Origin: a virus
IMG/VR virus record: IMGVR_UViG_3300033154_000226
Location: 1-26,628 of that record
Length of the DNA: 26,628 nt
Strand: one strand, 5' to 3'
Numbering within the stretch: position 1 is the first letter of the stretch; each line of letters opens with the position of its first letter. The notes beneath the pieces were generated by a model that saw only the letters and a program-made list of their open reading frames with translations, ran no database searches and was not told where the DNA came from. The position numbers and the translations under genes are program-made. Positions 19,661 through 25,657 of the stretch are shown piece after piece.

Positions 19661-19695
19661 ACCTACGGTGGTTCCTGATCGGGGCTGACCTCCCC
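19661..19695 (-). promoter_or_regulatory. Repeated leader element, copy 1
   Basis: On the minus strand a GGGG-7nt-CCCC hairpin is followed by GATCAGG, CACCGTAGG and an AAAGG ribosome site before the ATG at 19640. The same order occurs at 19936-19973 in front of the gene 19712-19918. A shared translational or attenuation control is possible. Confidence 0.45.
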
Positions 19696-19711
19696 GTAAC
19701 CTTACCACGCC

Positions 19712-19918
19712 TTACCCGAAAATGCCGTCAAACAGCGGCTTCCCCGTGTGGTAGCTGTACTCGTTCTCGAACCCGCATTCGGGGCACGTCCAAAGCACGT
19801 CGTTCGACTCGTCGTAACGAACACTGACCCGAACCACGACCTTCGACTTGTCCCCCTGCACCTTGCACCTTTTATACGGGCGCTCCAGGTTCGGGACGTT
19901 TTGACAGGTAACGTTCAT
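19712..19918 (-). CDS. Zinc-ribbon-like protein, 68 aa
   Basis: It begins MNVTCQNVPNLERPYKRCKV and has a second Cys pair in WTCPECGFENEY (residues 44-47), giving two pairs (C5/C18 and C44/C47) that could hold one zinc ion. Such small zinc ribbons are common in phages; target unknown. AAAGGA lies 4 nt before the ATG. Confidence 0.75.
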   Translation of the reverse strand: MNVTCQNVPNLERPYKRCKVQGDKSKVVVRVSVRYDESNDVLWTCPECGFENEYSYHTGKPLFDGIFG

Positions 19919-19935
19919 AAATTCCTTTCGTCGGG

Positions 19936-19973
19936 CCTACGGTGACCCTGATCGGCCGGGGTTGCTAGCCCCG
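19936..19973 (-). promoter_or_regulatory. Repeated leader element, copy 2
   Basis: A CGGGG/CCCCG hairpin (19969-19973 with 19957-19961), then GATCAGG and CACCGTAGG, then the ribosome site of the gene ending at 19712. It matches copy 1 in order and motif. Confidence 0.45.
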
Positions 19974-19982
19974 ACCTGGCGG

Positions 19983-20177
19983 TTAGTAAAGTTCGACCGT
20001 AAGGTCGCCGAGAGGACCGTTAAGTACATCGTACTCGGCGGTCTGCCACTTGTCCTCCCAAATCGGAAGGAACTTCGTGACCATAATTCCCTCGGGGGAA
20101 TTCGAAACGATGGTGTGCTCCATGCCGTTCGTCGACATGAACTTCTGCCCCGCTTCCGCGTTTTTAAAAGTTGCCAT
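19983..20177 (-). CDS. Small conserved-fold protein, 64 aa
   Basis: MATFKNAEAGQKFMSTNG with a following TIV strand and GIMVTKFLPI aligns by eye with the product of 18239-18436. GGAGGTGA, an ideal ribosome site, lies 6 nt before the ATG. Two promoters (20216 and 20256) lie upstream. It is the first gene after the long non-coding region. Confidence 0.8.
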   Translation of the reverse strand: MATFKNAEAGQKFMSTNGMEHTIVSNSPEGIMVTKFLPIWEDKWQTAEYDVLNGPLGDLTVELY

Positions 20178-20215
20178 TAAATCACCTCCCGTTCGGACCT
20201 GGTTGGTCAAGACCT

Positions 20216-20244
20216 ACTCTACCACAACGGCCGGGAAAAGGCAG
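20216..20244 (-). promoter_or_regulatory. Class 2 promoter, variant
   Basis: CTGCC and TTGTGGTAGAGT are present with a spacer one nt shorter than in the other class 2 copies. It lies 12 nt downstream of an ECF-like promoter, so the gene at 20177 may have two start sites. Confidence 0.55.
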
Positions 20245-20255
20245 CCCCTATCCAA

Positions 20256-20286
20256 TACTTAGACGCCCGACGACGCGGAAAGTGAC
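20256..20286 (-). promoter_or_regulatory. ECF-like promoter GTCAC-N16-CGTCTAAGTA
   Basis: GTCAC is at 20282-20286 and CGTCTAAGTA at 20256-20265 on the minus strand, with exactly 16 nt between. It faces the gene cluster 20177-17829 and borders the long non-coding region. Confidence 0.75.
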
Positions 20287-20356
20287 CCCCTTCTCTATAG
20301 GGCTATGGTGTCCCAAATATAAGTAAGTAAAAACATAAAGGGTACGAGTAAAGAAT

Positions 20357-20491
20357 ACGGTGTGTCCCAATGTCCCAACCGGGGACACGGGGACATAGTA
20401 GTTAGATAGGGGTACCTAAAAACCATAGGCTAACCCAAACGAAAAAACGGCGTGTCCCAATGGAGACATCGGGGACGCTGGGACGCAGTAG
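20357..20491. repeat. Two 45-bp direct repeats, 90 bp period
   Basis: Copies at 20357-20401 and 20447-20491 share ACGG, GTGTCCCAATG, CGGGGAC, GGGAC and AGTAG at the same relative places, about three quarters of positions. Each copy has GTGTCCC facing GGGGAC, so each can fold on itself. A part copy (GGTGTCCCAA) is at 20307-20316, next to an AT-rich stretch. Confidence 0.7.
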
Positions 20492-21088
20492 GGGTTGCTC
20501 GCGAGCGTGCGTGCACATGCGCTGCGAGTACGAGTGGGCGCGGCATGCATGAGTGAGTGGGGAAAAGGCCTCGGGAATCCTGATTTTTCTGCCGCATTAG
20601 AAAGCCGCCTATGACCACTCCCATTTCGAGCGTGTTTTTGTTCCGGGATGCCACCGGCCGAGCCAAAAGTCGGGGGCAGGCTGGCTGGACTTCGCCTCGG
20701 TCGCAGTGAATTGACCAGGTGAAAGGTCGGTAGCACAAGCCAGTCGTGCAGTGTGCACGGTGGGTTGGCCTCGGATGGTAGCCTGGGTGGGAGCAAATGC
20801 ACGCACAGCAATGCTCAGGTGGGCTCAGCAGGGCCTACTGAATAGGGGTGTTTGCGAGCTAAATCTCCCAACCAGGGGGTAGATCAGCGTGTTCAGGCTG
20901 GGTTTTAGGTAGAACGCGGCGGAAAAGCCGTGGTGTAGGATGCGGGCAATGCTCTCACCGCTATAGGTCGGCTTCCTCTGTCCCCCTCCCTACCCAGCCC
21001 GTTGCCTACCCTCCCAGCCACGGTTTTTACGTTGGTTAGCGGTCTCTAGGCCTCGGATGGGGGTCTGTTGTCGGCCTTGGCACGTCAC

Positions 21089-21163
21089 AAAAGGCGGATC
21101 TAGCCGGTTCTAAACGCCTTTTTGCCACGGATTGGCGTTTGTGTGACCCGATCTAGCCGGTTC
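21089..21163. repeat. Direct repeat GATCTAGCCGGTTC with flanking inverted repeats
   Basis: The 14-mer occurs at 21097-21110 and 21150-21163. The first copy is the loop of an 8-bp hairpin AAAAGGCG/CGCCTTTT (21089-21096 with 21115-21122), and GTCACA (from 21084) and TGTGAC (near 21141) form an outer inverted pair. It looks like a protein-binding or recombination site, or a bidirectional terminator. Confidence 0.55.
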
Positions 21164-21443
21164 AGGCCGACTTTTGCCGTTCGGTTGCCGTTTCGGTGGA
21201 TTGCAACTGGCTGTTGTGTATCGCTAAGCATCGTTACTGGCTGTCGGGCTCCTGGCGGGCTTCGTCGTCTTCCGGTGTCTTTTTCAGTTTCCTGCGCTGA
21301 GATTCGTGAGAATCGGCGTCTTTTCATGATTCTGATCGTCATTTCTTGAGGATTCGTGTCATGAACCCGTCATGGAAACGTTTTTCGGGGGTTTTGGTGG
21401 CGGGGATTCGGCCAGCACCCCTAGGGACCTTTGTTCGTTCCGT

Positions 21444-21734
21444 TTATTGTACCACGATTTCGGTGCGTGTCGGGTTGGTCGGGCTTTTTTCGATGCATAC
21501 GCCGGGTCCCGTGTTTTCGCAGAGGTCGCATTCGATTTCGCGTATCGCTTCCAGTTTGGTGGTCGCGTCGGCCATTGAGAGGTCGAATTCGGTGCGGTCG
21601 AGGTAGTCGCGGGTCGCGATTAGGGCTTCGCCCAGGTCGATCATCGCCCTCGTGGTTTCGATTACAGCCCGTTCTAACCAGGTTGTAGTCGTCGCCCAAA
21701 TCCATCGTCGATAGAGACCAATGGTTCGTTTCAT
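21444..21734 (-). CDS. Hypothetical protein with Cys cluster, 96 aa
   Basis: A basic N-terminus (MKRTIGLYRRW) is followed by long helices and a CDLCENTGPGVC cluster near residue 70, which could bind zinc. The start overlaps the upstream stop as ATGA. Its last codons contain GTGGTACAAT, a possible but incomplete class 2 box. It is the last gene before the non-coding region. Confidence 0.7.
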   Translation of the reverse strand: MKRTIGLYRRWIWATTTTWLERAVIETTRAMIDLGEALIATRDYLDRTEFDLSMADATTKLEAIREIECDLCENTGPGVCIEKSPTNPTRTEIVVQ

Positions 21735-21964
21735 GCGCCGTCCTCGTCGAGTAAGTGGCGTTCTTCGTCGAGGCGTTTCGCCAGGTCCGATTTCGCCAGG
21801 ACCATCGCGTTGTAGTCGTCGTCCCAGGCGACTTCGAGTCCGTATTTGTTCGCTAACGCTCGTTGTGAGTCGGCTATGTCGCCGCCGTGTTCATCGAACG
21901 TGAAACTTTGGATAATGTTCGCCATTTCGGTTTCGGTTACGATTATTCCTATTTCGTCGGTCAT
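21731..21964 (-). CDS. Hypothetical acidic protein, 77 aa
   Basis: It begins MTDEIGIIVTETEMANIIQS and is acidic, with a helical C-terminal half. The start at 21964 has AAGGAG 8 nt upstream and an ATGA overlap with the previous gene. No function recognised. Confidence 0.75.
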   Translation of the reverse strand: MTDEIGIIVTETEMANIIQSFTFDEHGGDIADSQRALANKYGLEVAWDDDYNAMVLAKSDLAKRLDEERHLLDEDGA

Positions 21965-22134
21965 TTTCGTGCTCCTTGGCATCCTTCGTATCGTGTTCCG
22001 GCGAAAATATAATGGGGTAGGAGGTACCCGTGTTCACATGGTTCCGTTTCGGGGGCTATCGCTTCGTCCGGGTGGGTCATTTTCCATTCGTTGTATGCCC
22101 GTTCGTACGCTTCCAGTTGTTCGTCTTTGCTCAT
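21961..22134 (-). CDS. Hypothetical protein, 57 aa
   Basis: It begins MSKDEQLEAYERAYNEWKMT. One Cys-His pair (PCEHGY) and a final Cys could bind metal. The start at 22134 overlaps the previous stop (ATGA); the longer frame upstream is antisense-like and shadows the previous gene. Confidence 0.7.
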   Translation of the reverse strand: MSKDEQLEAYERAYNEWKMTHPDEAIAPETEPCEHGYLLPHYIFAGTRYEGCQGARK

Positions 22135-22475
22135 TCGTCCACGTCGATTCCGTTTATTGTCCCGTCCGTGTGGCCGTCGTTCGTATAGCACCAGGTTACT
22201 ATTGGTCGTTCCCAGGGCGCGATATACGGGGCGGTGTATGGCGGGGTGTATGGTGGCGGGTTCCACGGGTATGTGTACGTATAGTCGGGCGTTTCCGGGA
22301 AGTCCCAAACGATTTCGGTTGGGAGGTGGTCCCGGTACATTTCGCGGGCCTTTTTAAGGTTGCTTTTCGTAACCCCGAAGTCGCCACAGACACAGTAAAC
22401 CAGGAACAGTGGCATGTCGACCTCGGACACGACTATTGGTTCCGCTCGCATCGAATGTTCAGTCGTTGCAGTCAT
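22131..22475 (-). CDS. Hypothetical protein with Pro/Tyr-rich segment, 114 aa
   Basis: Residues 62-90 are a low-complexity Pro/Tyr/Thr stretch (TYPWNPPPYTPPY and on), unusual among the neighbours. A CVCG motif (28-31) lies before it. AGGAGA lies 10 nt before the ATG, which overlaps the zinc-finger gene upstream by 17 nt. Function is unknown; a binding or linker role is possible. Confidence 0.7.
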   Translation of the reverse strand: MTATTEHSMRAEPIVVSEVDMPLFLVYCVCGDFGVTKSNLKKAREMYRDHLPTEIVWDFPETPDYTYTYPWNPPPYTPPYTAPYIAPWERPIVTWCYTNDGHTDGTINGIDVDE

Positions 22476-22608
22476 GGGTTACGTCTCCTGTTTTGGTGGA
22501 TAAGATGGACCCGCGTCCGTCGCACGGTCGGCATATTTTGCGCCCTTCGGCAATACGTCCGCTTCCGTCGCAAATGTCGCAGTTGTCTTCGAACCAAATT
22601 ATTGTCAT
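22459..22608 (-). CDS. Small DnaJ-type zinc-finger protein, 49 aa
   Basis: The protein has two CxxCxGxG units, CDICDGSG (10-17) and CRPCDGRG (26-33), the hallmark of the DnaJ/Hsp40 central zinc domain, in half the number needed for two complete zinc sites. No J-domain is present. One zinc could be bound by the four Cys. It starts after AAAGG at 9 nt and overlaps its upstream gene by 4 nt. Phages use similar small domains in unknown contexts. Confidence 0.75.
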   Translation of the reverse strand: MTIIWFEDNCDICDGSGRIAEGRKICRPCDGRGSILSTKTGDVTHDCND

Positions 22609-22802
22609 GTTATTGACCTTTCCGGGTCGTGGTCGCATTTAAGGTTGCTTATATCGTCAGCGAATTGCTTAATTACGTTGACGATGTCCAGGATGTTACC
22701 AGGTTCCGGTGCTTGCCGTACGAGGAAGAATGGTTCTTCGTGTTCGCATACTCCGTCGAGACGTGCTCGTGGCGGGCTTATATCGAAATTAGTTAGTCGC
22801 AC
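22605..22802 (-). CDS. Hypothetical protein, 65 aa (GTG start likely)
   Basis: The frame reads RLTNFDISPPRARLDGVCEH and a helical part with NILDIVNVIKQFADDI. No ATG is available; GTG at 22802 is chosen, with TTG at 22808 as alternative. It overlaps the upstream gene by 14 nt. It has one Cys-His and one late Cys-Asp-His. Function is unknown. Confidence 0.65.
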   Translation of the reverse strand: MRLTNFDISPPRARLDGVCEHEEPFFLVRQAPEPGNILDIVNVIKQFADDISNLKCDHDPERSIT

Positions 22803-23007
22803 GGACAACCGTCTCGTAATGGTATTCGAGCATTTCGATGTTGGTTACGGGTACTGTTCGTGTTCGAAATTGGCCAAACGATTTGTCGGTCGTCCAGGTG
22901 CATTCATCCTCAATACGAACGAACGATTTCGCCTCGTTCGGGGTTACGTAAATCTGGCGCCCGCTTACCAGGCCAATTGTTATACCTGCGTTTCGTGTTT
23001 CGCTCAT
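22789..23007 (-). CDS. Hypothetical protein, 72 aa
   Basis: It begins MSETRNAGITIGLVSGRQIY and is mainly beta. The start shares a base with the upstream stop at 23007. No motif is recognised. Confidence 0.7.
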   Translation of the reverse strand: MSETRNAGITIGLVSGRQIYVTPNEAKSFVRIEDECTWTTDKSFGQFRTRTVPVTNIEMLEYHYETVVRATN

Positions 23008-23297
23008 CAGTCAATGCTCACTTTCACTCGAAAGTCGCCGTTCGTTTTGTCCCAGTGGACGTTCCCGCCCCAGGTCCCGGTGTCGACCAGGAGGAATACT
23101 TCCAGGGCGGTCCAGTTTTCCGGGTCGGGTACTTTTCCAACCACGGTGTAATTGTTGTGTCCCCATTCTTTTCGGCCGTAAATCCAGCCTTCCCGTTTCA
23201 GGACTTTTCGTCGTAGGTTTGCTCGGCGGGTTGCTACCGCTTTCGGCTTTTCGGCGTAACCCGGTATGGCGTAATATTCGCTGTTAAATGAGTTCAT
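23007..23297 (-). CDS. Hypothetical basic protein, 96 aa
   Basis: It begins MNSFNSEYYAIPGYAEKPKA, then a very basic stretch (TRRANLRRKVLKREGW) and a beta-rich C-terminal half. Nucleic acid binding is possible from charge only. The start at 23297 overlaps the upstream stop as ATGA. Confidence 0.7.
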   Translation of the reverse strand: MNSFNSEYYAIPGYAEKPKAVATRRANLRRKVLKREGWIYGRKEWGHNNYTVVGKVPDPENWTALEVFLLVDTGTWGGNVHWDKTNGDFRVKVSID

Positions 23298-23398
23298 CGT
23301 GTGCGCCCCGTCCAATATCCAAGCGCCCAGCCGAATACGTACCAAAACGGCGGCATCGACTTAAGCGCGGTTACGATTTCTCCAATTGTTGTGTCCAT
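23294..23398 (-). CDS. Very small membrane-like protein, 34 aa
   Basis: It reads MDTTIGEIVTALKSMPPFWY and a hydrophobic aromatic stretch (VFGWALGYWTG). It fits exactly between two coupled genes: TAATG upstream and ATGA downstream. A single membrane helix is likely. No function can be given. Confidence 0.65.
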   Translation of the reverse strand: MDTTIGEIVTALKSMPPFWYVFGWALGYWTGRTR

Positions 23399-23829
23399 TA
23401 CAGTCCTCGGCACTTTCCGCTAACTCGGTACGGGTTCCACGGACGATATCCGTATCGGTCGTACAGCGTTCTTGCGATAGTTGTGTTGATGGTCGGGTTG
23501 TAAAGTTGTTCGTACGTTACGCCGAAACTGTCAGCCCATAACGAGGCGAGGATTTGGAATAGTCCCCGTGCGGAACTGATTGGCGATTTAGCGTTCGGGT
23601 CGCCCCGCGATTCGTAATACATAATGCACAGCATCGTGTTGACGGCACCAGGTGGAAAGTGTTCGCTTACCAACGGGCGCCAATCGTCCACGGCGGCTAT
23701 CTGTTCGTCGTAGTTCGTCGTCTGTACCCGCACTACGCGATTGGCGAAAGCTTCCTCGATAGGTCCTTGGTCTTCGGGTAAAAACGGTCCTAGCGTTAAC
23801 AGTATCGACGCTATCAGGGCGTAAATCAT
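23398..23829 (-). CDS. Exported lytic transglycosylase-like protein
   Basis: This 143-aa protein starts with a signal peptide or membrane anchor (MIYALIASILLTLGPFL) and then has a short SLT/lysozyme-like domain: IMYYESRGDPNA with presumed catalytic E73, the GLFQI block (89-93), and a final TLYDRYGYRPWNPYR. It should act on peptidoglycan outside the membrane. The start at 23829 has GGAAGG 3 nt upstream and an ATGA overlap. Its place among small early-type genes rather than tail or lysis genes is unusual. Confidence 0.8.
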   Translation of the reverse strand: MIYALIASILLTLGPFLPEDQGPIEEAFANRVVRVQTTNYDEQIAAVDDWRPLVSEHFPPGAVNTMLCIMYYESRGDPNAKSPISSARGLFQILASLWADSFGVTYEQLYNPTINTTIARTLYDRYGYRPWNPYRVSGKCRGL

Positions 23830-23942
23830 TTGCCTTCCAGTATCGGTTCGGGTTCTTCGCACCAGATACAAAATACGAGTTCGTCTTCGTACAGAATGTT
23901 GCCGCATTTTTCCCCGGCGCATTCGGTTTGTTTCGTTATCAC
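23826..23942 (-). CDS. Tiny zinc-ribbon protein, 38 aa (GTG start)
   Basis: The frame VITKQTECAGEKCGNILYED has C8 and C13, and ends with CIWCEEPEPILEGK (C25, C28), giving two Cys pairs. It starts with GTG overlapping the upstream stop (GTGA) and ends ATGA at the next gene. Its exact fit between coupled genes supports it. Confidence 0.65.
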   Translation of the reverse strand: MITKQTECAGEKCGNILYEDELVFCIWCEEPEPILEGK

Positions 23943-24142
23943 TTTAGGAATCCCGTTACCGAAACCTCGGATTGGGTAATGTTAATCATCGCGGTTGCGC
24001 CGTACGATTGAGGTATAGCAGCGGCTTCGATTTCGCTAATTGCGGCCGCCAATGCGGGAATGTCGTCGAGGCGGAAACTGATTGTTCCTTCGCCGTTTCC
24101 TTTCCAGCGGGTCGCAATCGTCAGTTGTTGGTTTAAGGGCAT
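23939..24142 (-). CDS. Hypothetical protein, 67 aa
   Basis: It begins MPLNQQLTIATRWKGNGEGT, with a helix and final strands, possibly a small alpha/beta domain. The start at 24142 has AAGGAGA 6 nt upstream and lies 17 nt from an ECF-like promoter. First gene of the cluster 24142-21444. Confidence 0.75.
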   Translation of the reverse strand: MPLNQQLTIATRWKGNGEGTISFRLDDIPALAAAISEIEAAAIPQSYGATAMINITQSEVSVTGFLK

Positions 24143-24158
24143 TTGAGTTCTCCTTCTG

Positions 24159-24189
24159 TACTTAGACGGCCGAGGGCGCGTTATGTGAC
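24159..24189 (-). promoter_or_regulatory. ECF-like promoter GTCAC-N16-CGTCTAAGTA
   Basis: GTCAC is at 24185-24189 and CGTCTAAGTA at 24159-24168 on the minus strand, 16 nt apart. Upstream (24195-24218) is a direct repeat of AACAACGGCA. It faces the gene cluster that ends at 21444. Confidence 0.75.
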
Positions 24190-24294
24190 CTCGCCCTGCC
24201 GTTGTTTTGCCGTTGTTTCGTTTTGGTCGAGTACTTGTTAAGGCCTTTGTCCGCCCACCCGGTAGCAAAGCGGCCGGCGACGGGTAGACCAGGT

Positions 24295-24909
24295 TTAGTA
24301 ACGACTCGTTACGTTCGGGACAAGGTGAGTGGTTTGTAGGATAGACACGAAACGTTCTTTCGAATGCAAATTCATCGGCGTCAACACCTCATTTTTCGAT
24401 TCAATAATCGCATCGAAATGCGGATAATGGTCGAGCCCCGATTCCGAAACGTGTGAATCGAGCAGCGCCAAATCCTCTTTCGAAAGGTTTAGTCGCTCAC
24501 GGCGTACCGAATCCGGTGCCCAAATCCTCCAGGACTGCCCGCCGAATTCCTTAACGACTTCGATTTCATTTTGAAACCTCATGTCGGTTAGGAACACGGT
24601 CATATCCTCGGTACCCGGTTCGCTATCCATCTTTTGAAGGAACGCTCGCATGCGGGCAATCCAATAATTCGGGTCCTGTCCGCGTCGATAGTCGGTGCCC
24701 CACCATTGCAGGAGGGCGCGGGCTTCGGGGGTGTGCGGTTTCTCCCATAGCGCATTCAGGAACATCCCGTCAGATATATGTTCTTCGATGTCGAACCGTA
24801 CCGCATCGGCGAACGCCCGACGGGTCACAGAATATCCTTGTTCGTTGAACCAACCATGGACGAAATCCTTACCGCTCCCCATTTTGCCGCTTAGGCCAAC
24901 GACGTTCAT
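24295..24909 (-). CDS. Deoxynucleoside monophosphate kinase
   Basis: This 204-aa kinase has a P-loop GLSGKMGSGKD (5-15), a typical phage dNMP-kinase start, followed by substrate and lid helices (LLQWWGTDYRRGQDPNYWI) and the VFLTDMRFQNEIE strand (T4 gp1-like group). It phosphorylates dNMPs to dNDPs, in line with the class II reductase in this genome. The start overlaps the upstream stop as ATGA. Confidence 0.88.
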   Translation of the reverse strand: MNVVGLSGKMGSGKDFVHGWFNEQGYSVTRRAFADAVRFDIEEHISDGMFLNALWEKPHTPEARALLQWWGTDYRRGQDPNYWIARMRAFLQKMDSEPGTEDMTVFLTDMRFQNEIEVVKEFGGQSWRIWAPDSVRRERLNLSKEDLALLDSHVSESGLDHYPHFDAIIESKNEVLTPMNLHSKERFVSILQTTHLVPNVTSRY

Positions 24910-25067
24910 AGCGGGTACCGTTTCGTCATCGCATTATGCAAAGCTATACGGATTTCTAACGCATCGTTTTCTTCCCGGAGTTTTTGTGTGCCGTATACAC
25001 GGGCGACGTATGCGCCGTACGCCAAAGCGGATACGGTCGCAAGGATGAGAAATACAATTAAGGGCAT
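24906..25067 (-). CDS. Small single-pass membrane protein, 53 aa
   Basis: A hydrophobic N-terminal helix (MPLIVFLILATVSALAYGAY) is followed by a charged helix (KLREENDALEIRIALHNAM) with coiled-coil character. AAAAGGA lies 6 nt before the ATG. It is coupled by ATGA to the kinase. The layout resembles spanin or holin-like small proteins, but there is no other evidence for that. Confidence 0.7.
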   Translation of the reverse strand: MPLIVFLILATVSALAYGAYVARVYGTQKLREENDALEIRIALHNAMTKRYPL

Positions 25068-25101
25068 TTGGGTTTCCTTTTCGTTGTGGTGTTCGTCGGG
25101 T

Positions 25102-25434
25102 TTAAGCGACGAGTGCTTTGAGTGAACGGACCCGGTCGACCCGAAGGGCGGCGGGTGTGGATGGTTGTGTCGAACGACGAAGGAAAACGGTTGTGATTTT
25201 CCGGTTGCGAACGATTGCGTATACGGTGTCGCCGTTTGAGCGGTTGCCGTATGCGGCGTTGACCTGACCCTTAAGCGTTAGCGCCTTGATTGCGACGTTT
25301 CCGTTTTGGGTAGCGGCGACGTTGTCGAGGATTGCTGCGAGTGTGCGGATGTTCGCTTCTGCGATTCCGGCGTCTTCGAGGCGTTCCTGGATTCGTTCGA
25401 GTGAGTGGGTTGTGTGGTTGTTGTTGTTGTTCAT
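25102..25434 (-). CDS. Hypothetical protein, 110 aa, apparently leaderless
   Basis: The protein starts with an asparagine run (MNNNNNHTTHS), then helices and a beta-rich end with RNRKITTVFLRRS. The -10 box TATAGT ends 7 nt before the ATG and no ribosome site exists, so the mRNA probably begins at the ATG. The -10 to ATG segment is identical to that of 11249-11395, and both proteins start MNNN. Readings upstream of the ATG cross the promoter. Confidence 0.75.
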   Translation of the reverse strand: MNNNNNHTTHSLERIQERLEDAGIAEANIRTLAAILDNVAATQNGNVAIKALTLKGQVNAAYGNRSNGDTVYAIVRNRKITTVFLRRSTQPSTPAALRVDRVRSLKALVA

Positions 25435-25440
25435 AGGATA

Positions 25441-25470
25441 ACTATACCACGCGATTCTCGGTTTGGGTGG
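25441..25470 (-). promoter_or_regulatory. Class 2 promoter, GTGGTATAGT
   Basis: The minus strand shows CCACCC (variant of CTGCCC), 12 nt, GCGTGG and TATAGT. It drives the leaderless gene 25102-25434 and lies right after the stop of 25472-25657. Confidence 0.7.
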
Positions 25471-25471
25471 A

Positions 25472-25657
25472 CTATCCCGAGGATTTGTCCCGATAGAATC
25501 CCGACCCGGAATCCTCGCCAATAACGCCCGCTTCCCTGTCCGCCTTTCCGCCATCGCGGACGATGACTCGAGGACGATTCGGGTTCGACTCATGTTTGTC
25601 GCATCGGGCGGCTGTCCCGTCAATCCATTTGTCGTCGCAATAATGGCTAACGGACAT
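25472..25657 (-). CDS. Hypothetical protein, 61 aa
   Basis: It begins MSVSHYCDDKWIDGTAARCD and has C7 and C19 with His in between and after, a possible metal site, and a hydrophilic Asp/Gly/Arg tail. The start at 25657 overlaps the previous gene by 11 nt; earlier in-frame ATGs exist, so the start is uncertain. Confidence 0.65.
   Translation of the reverse strand: MSVSHYCDDKWIDGTAARCDKHESNPNRPRVIVRDGGKADREAGVIGEDSGSGFYRDKSSG

Larger units (their letters stand above)
20287..21443. other. Non-coding region, possible origin or genome-end region
   Basis: No frame of this 1.15 kb has a good start, ribosome site and composition. The stretch lacks the frequent TCG/CGA words of the genes and is rich in GGG and CCC runs. 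It starts with an AT-rich segment (20314-20340), then the repeats at 20357-20401 and 20447-20491, a stretch with no structure that I can interpret (about 20495-21080), and the palindromic repeats at 21089-21163. This is compatible with a replication origin or a terminase end site; nothing shown proves either. Confidence 0.5.

Noticed and set aside
19700-19710. TGGTAAGGT as a promoter before 19437-19640
   Set aside because: The CTGCCC box is absent and the -10 TAAGGT is poor.
20416-20811. 131-aa minus-strand open frame in the gene-free region
   Set aside because: It has no ribosome site, its composition is rich in Pro, Ser, Arg and Leu as in chance frames, and it crosses the 45-bp repeats.
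20287-21443. CRISPR array
   Set aside because: There are only two diverged repeats, with no regular short repeat-spacer pattern, here or elsewhere in the window.
21446-21476. GTGGTACAAT as a promoter facing the gene-free region
   Set aside because: It consists of the last codons of 21444-21734; the upstream box and spacing do not match. Kept only as a weak possibility.
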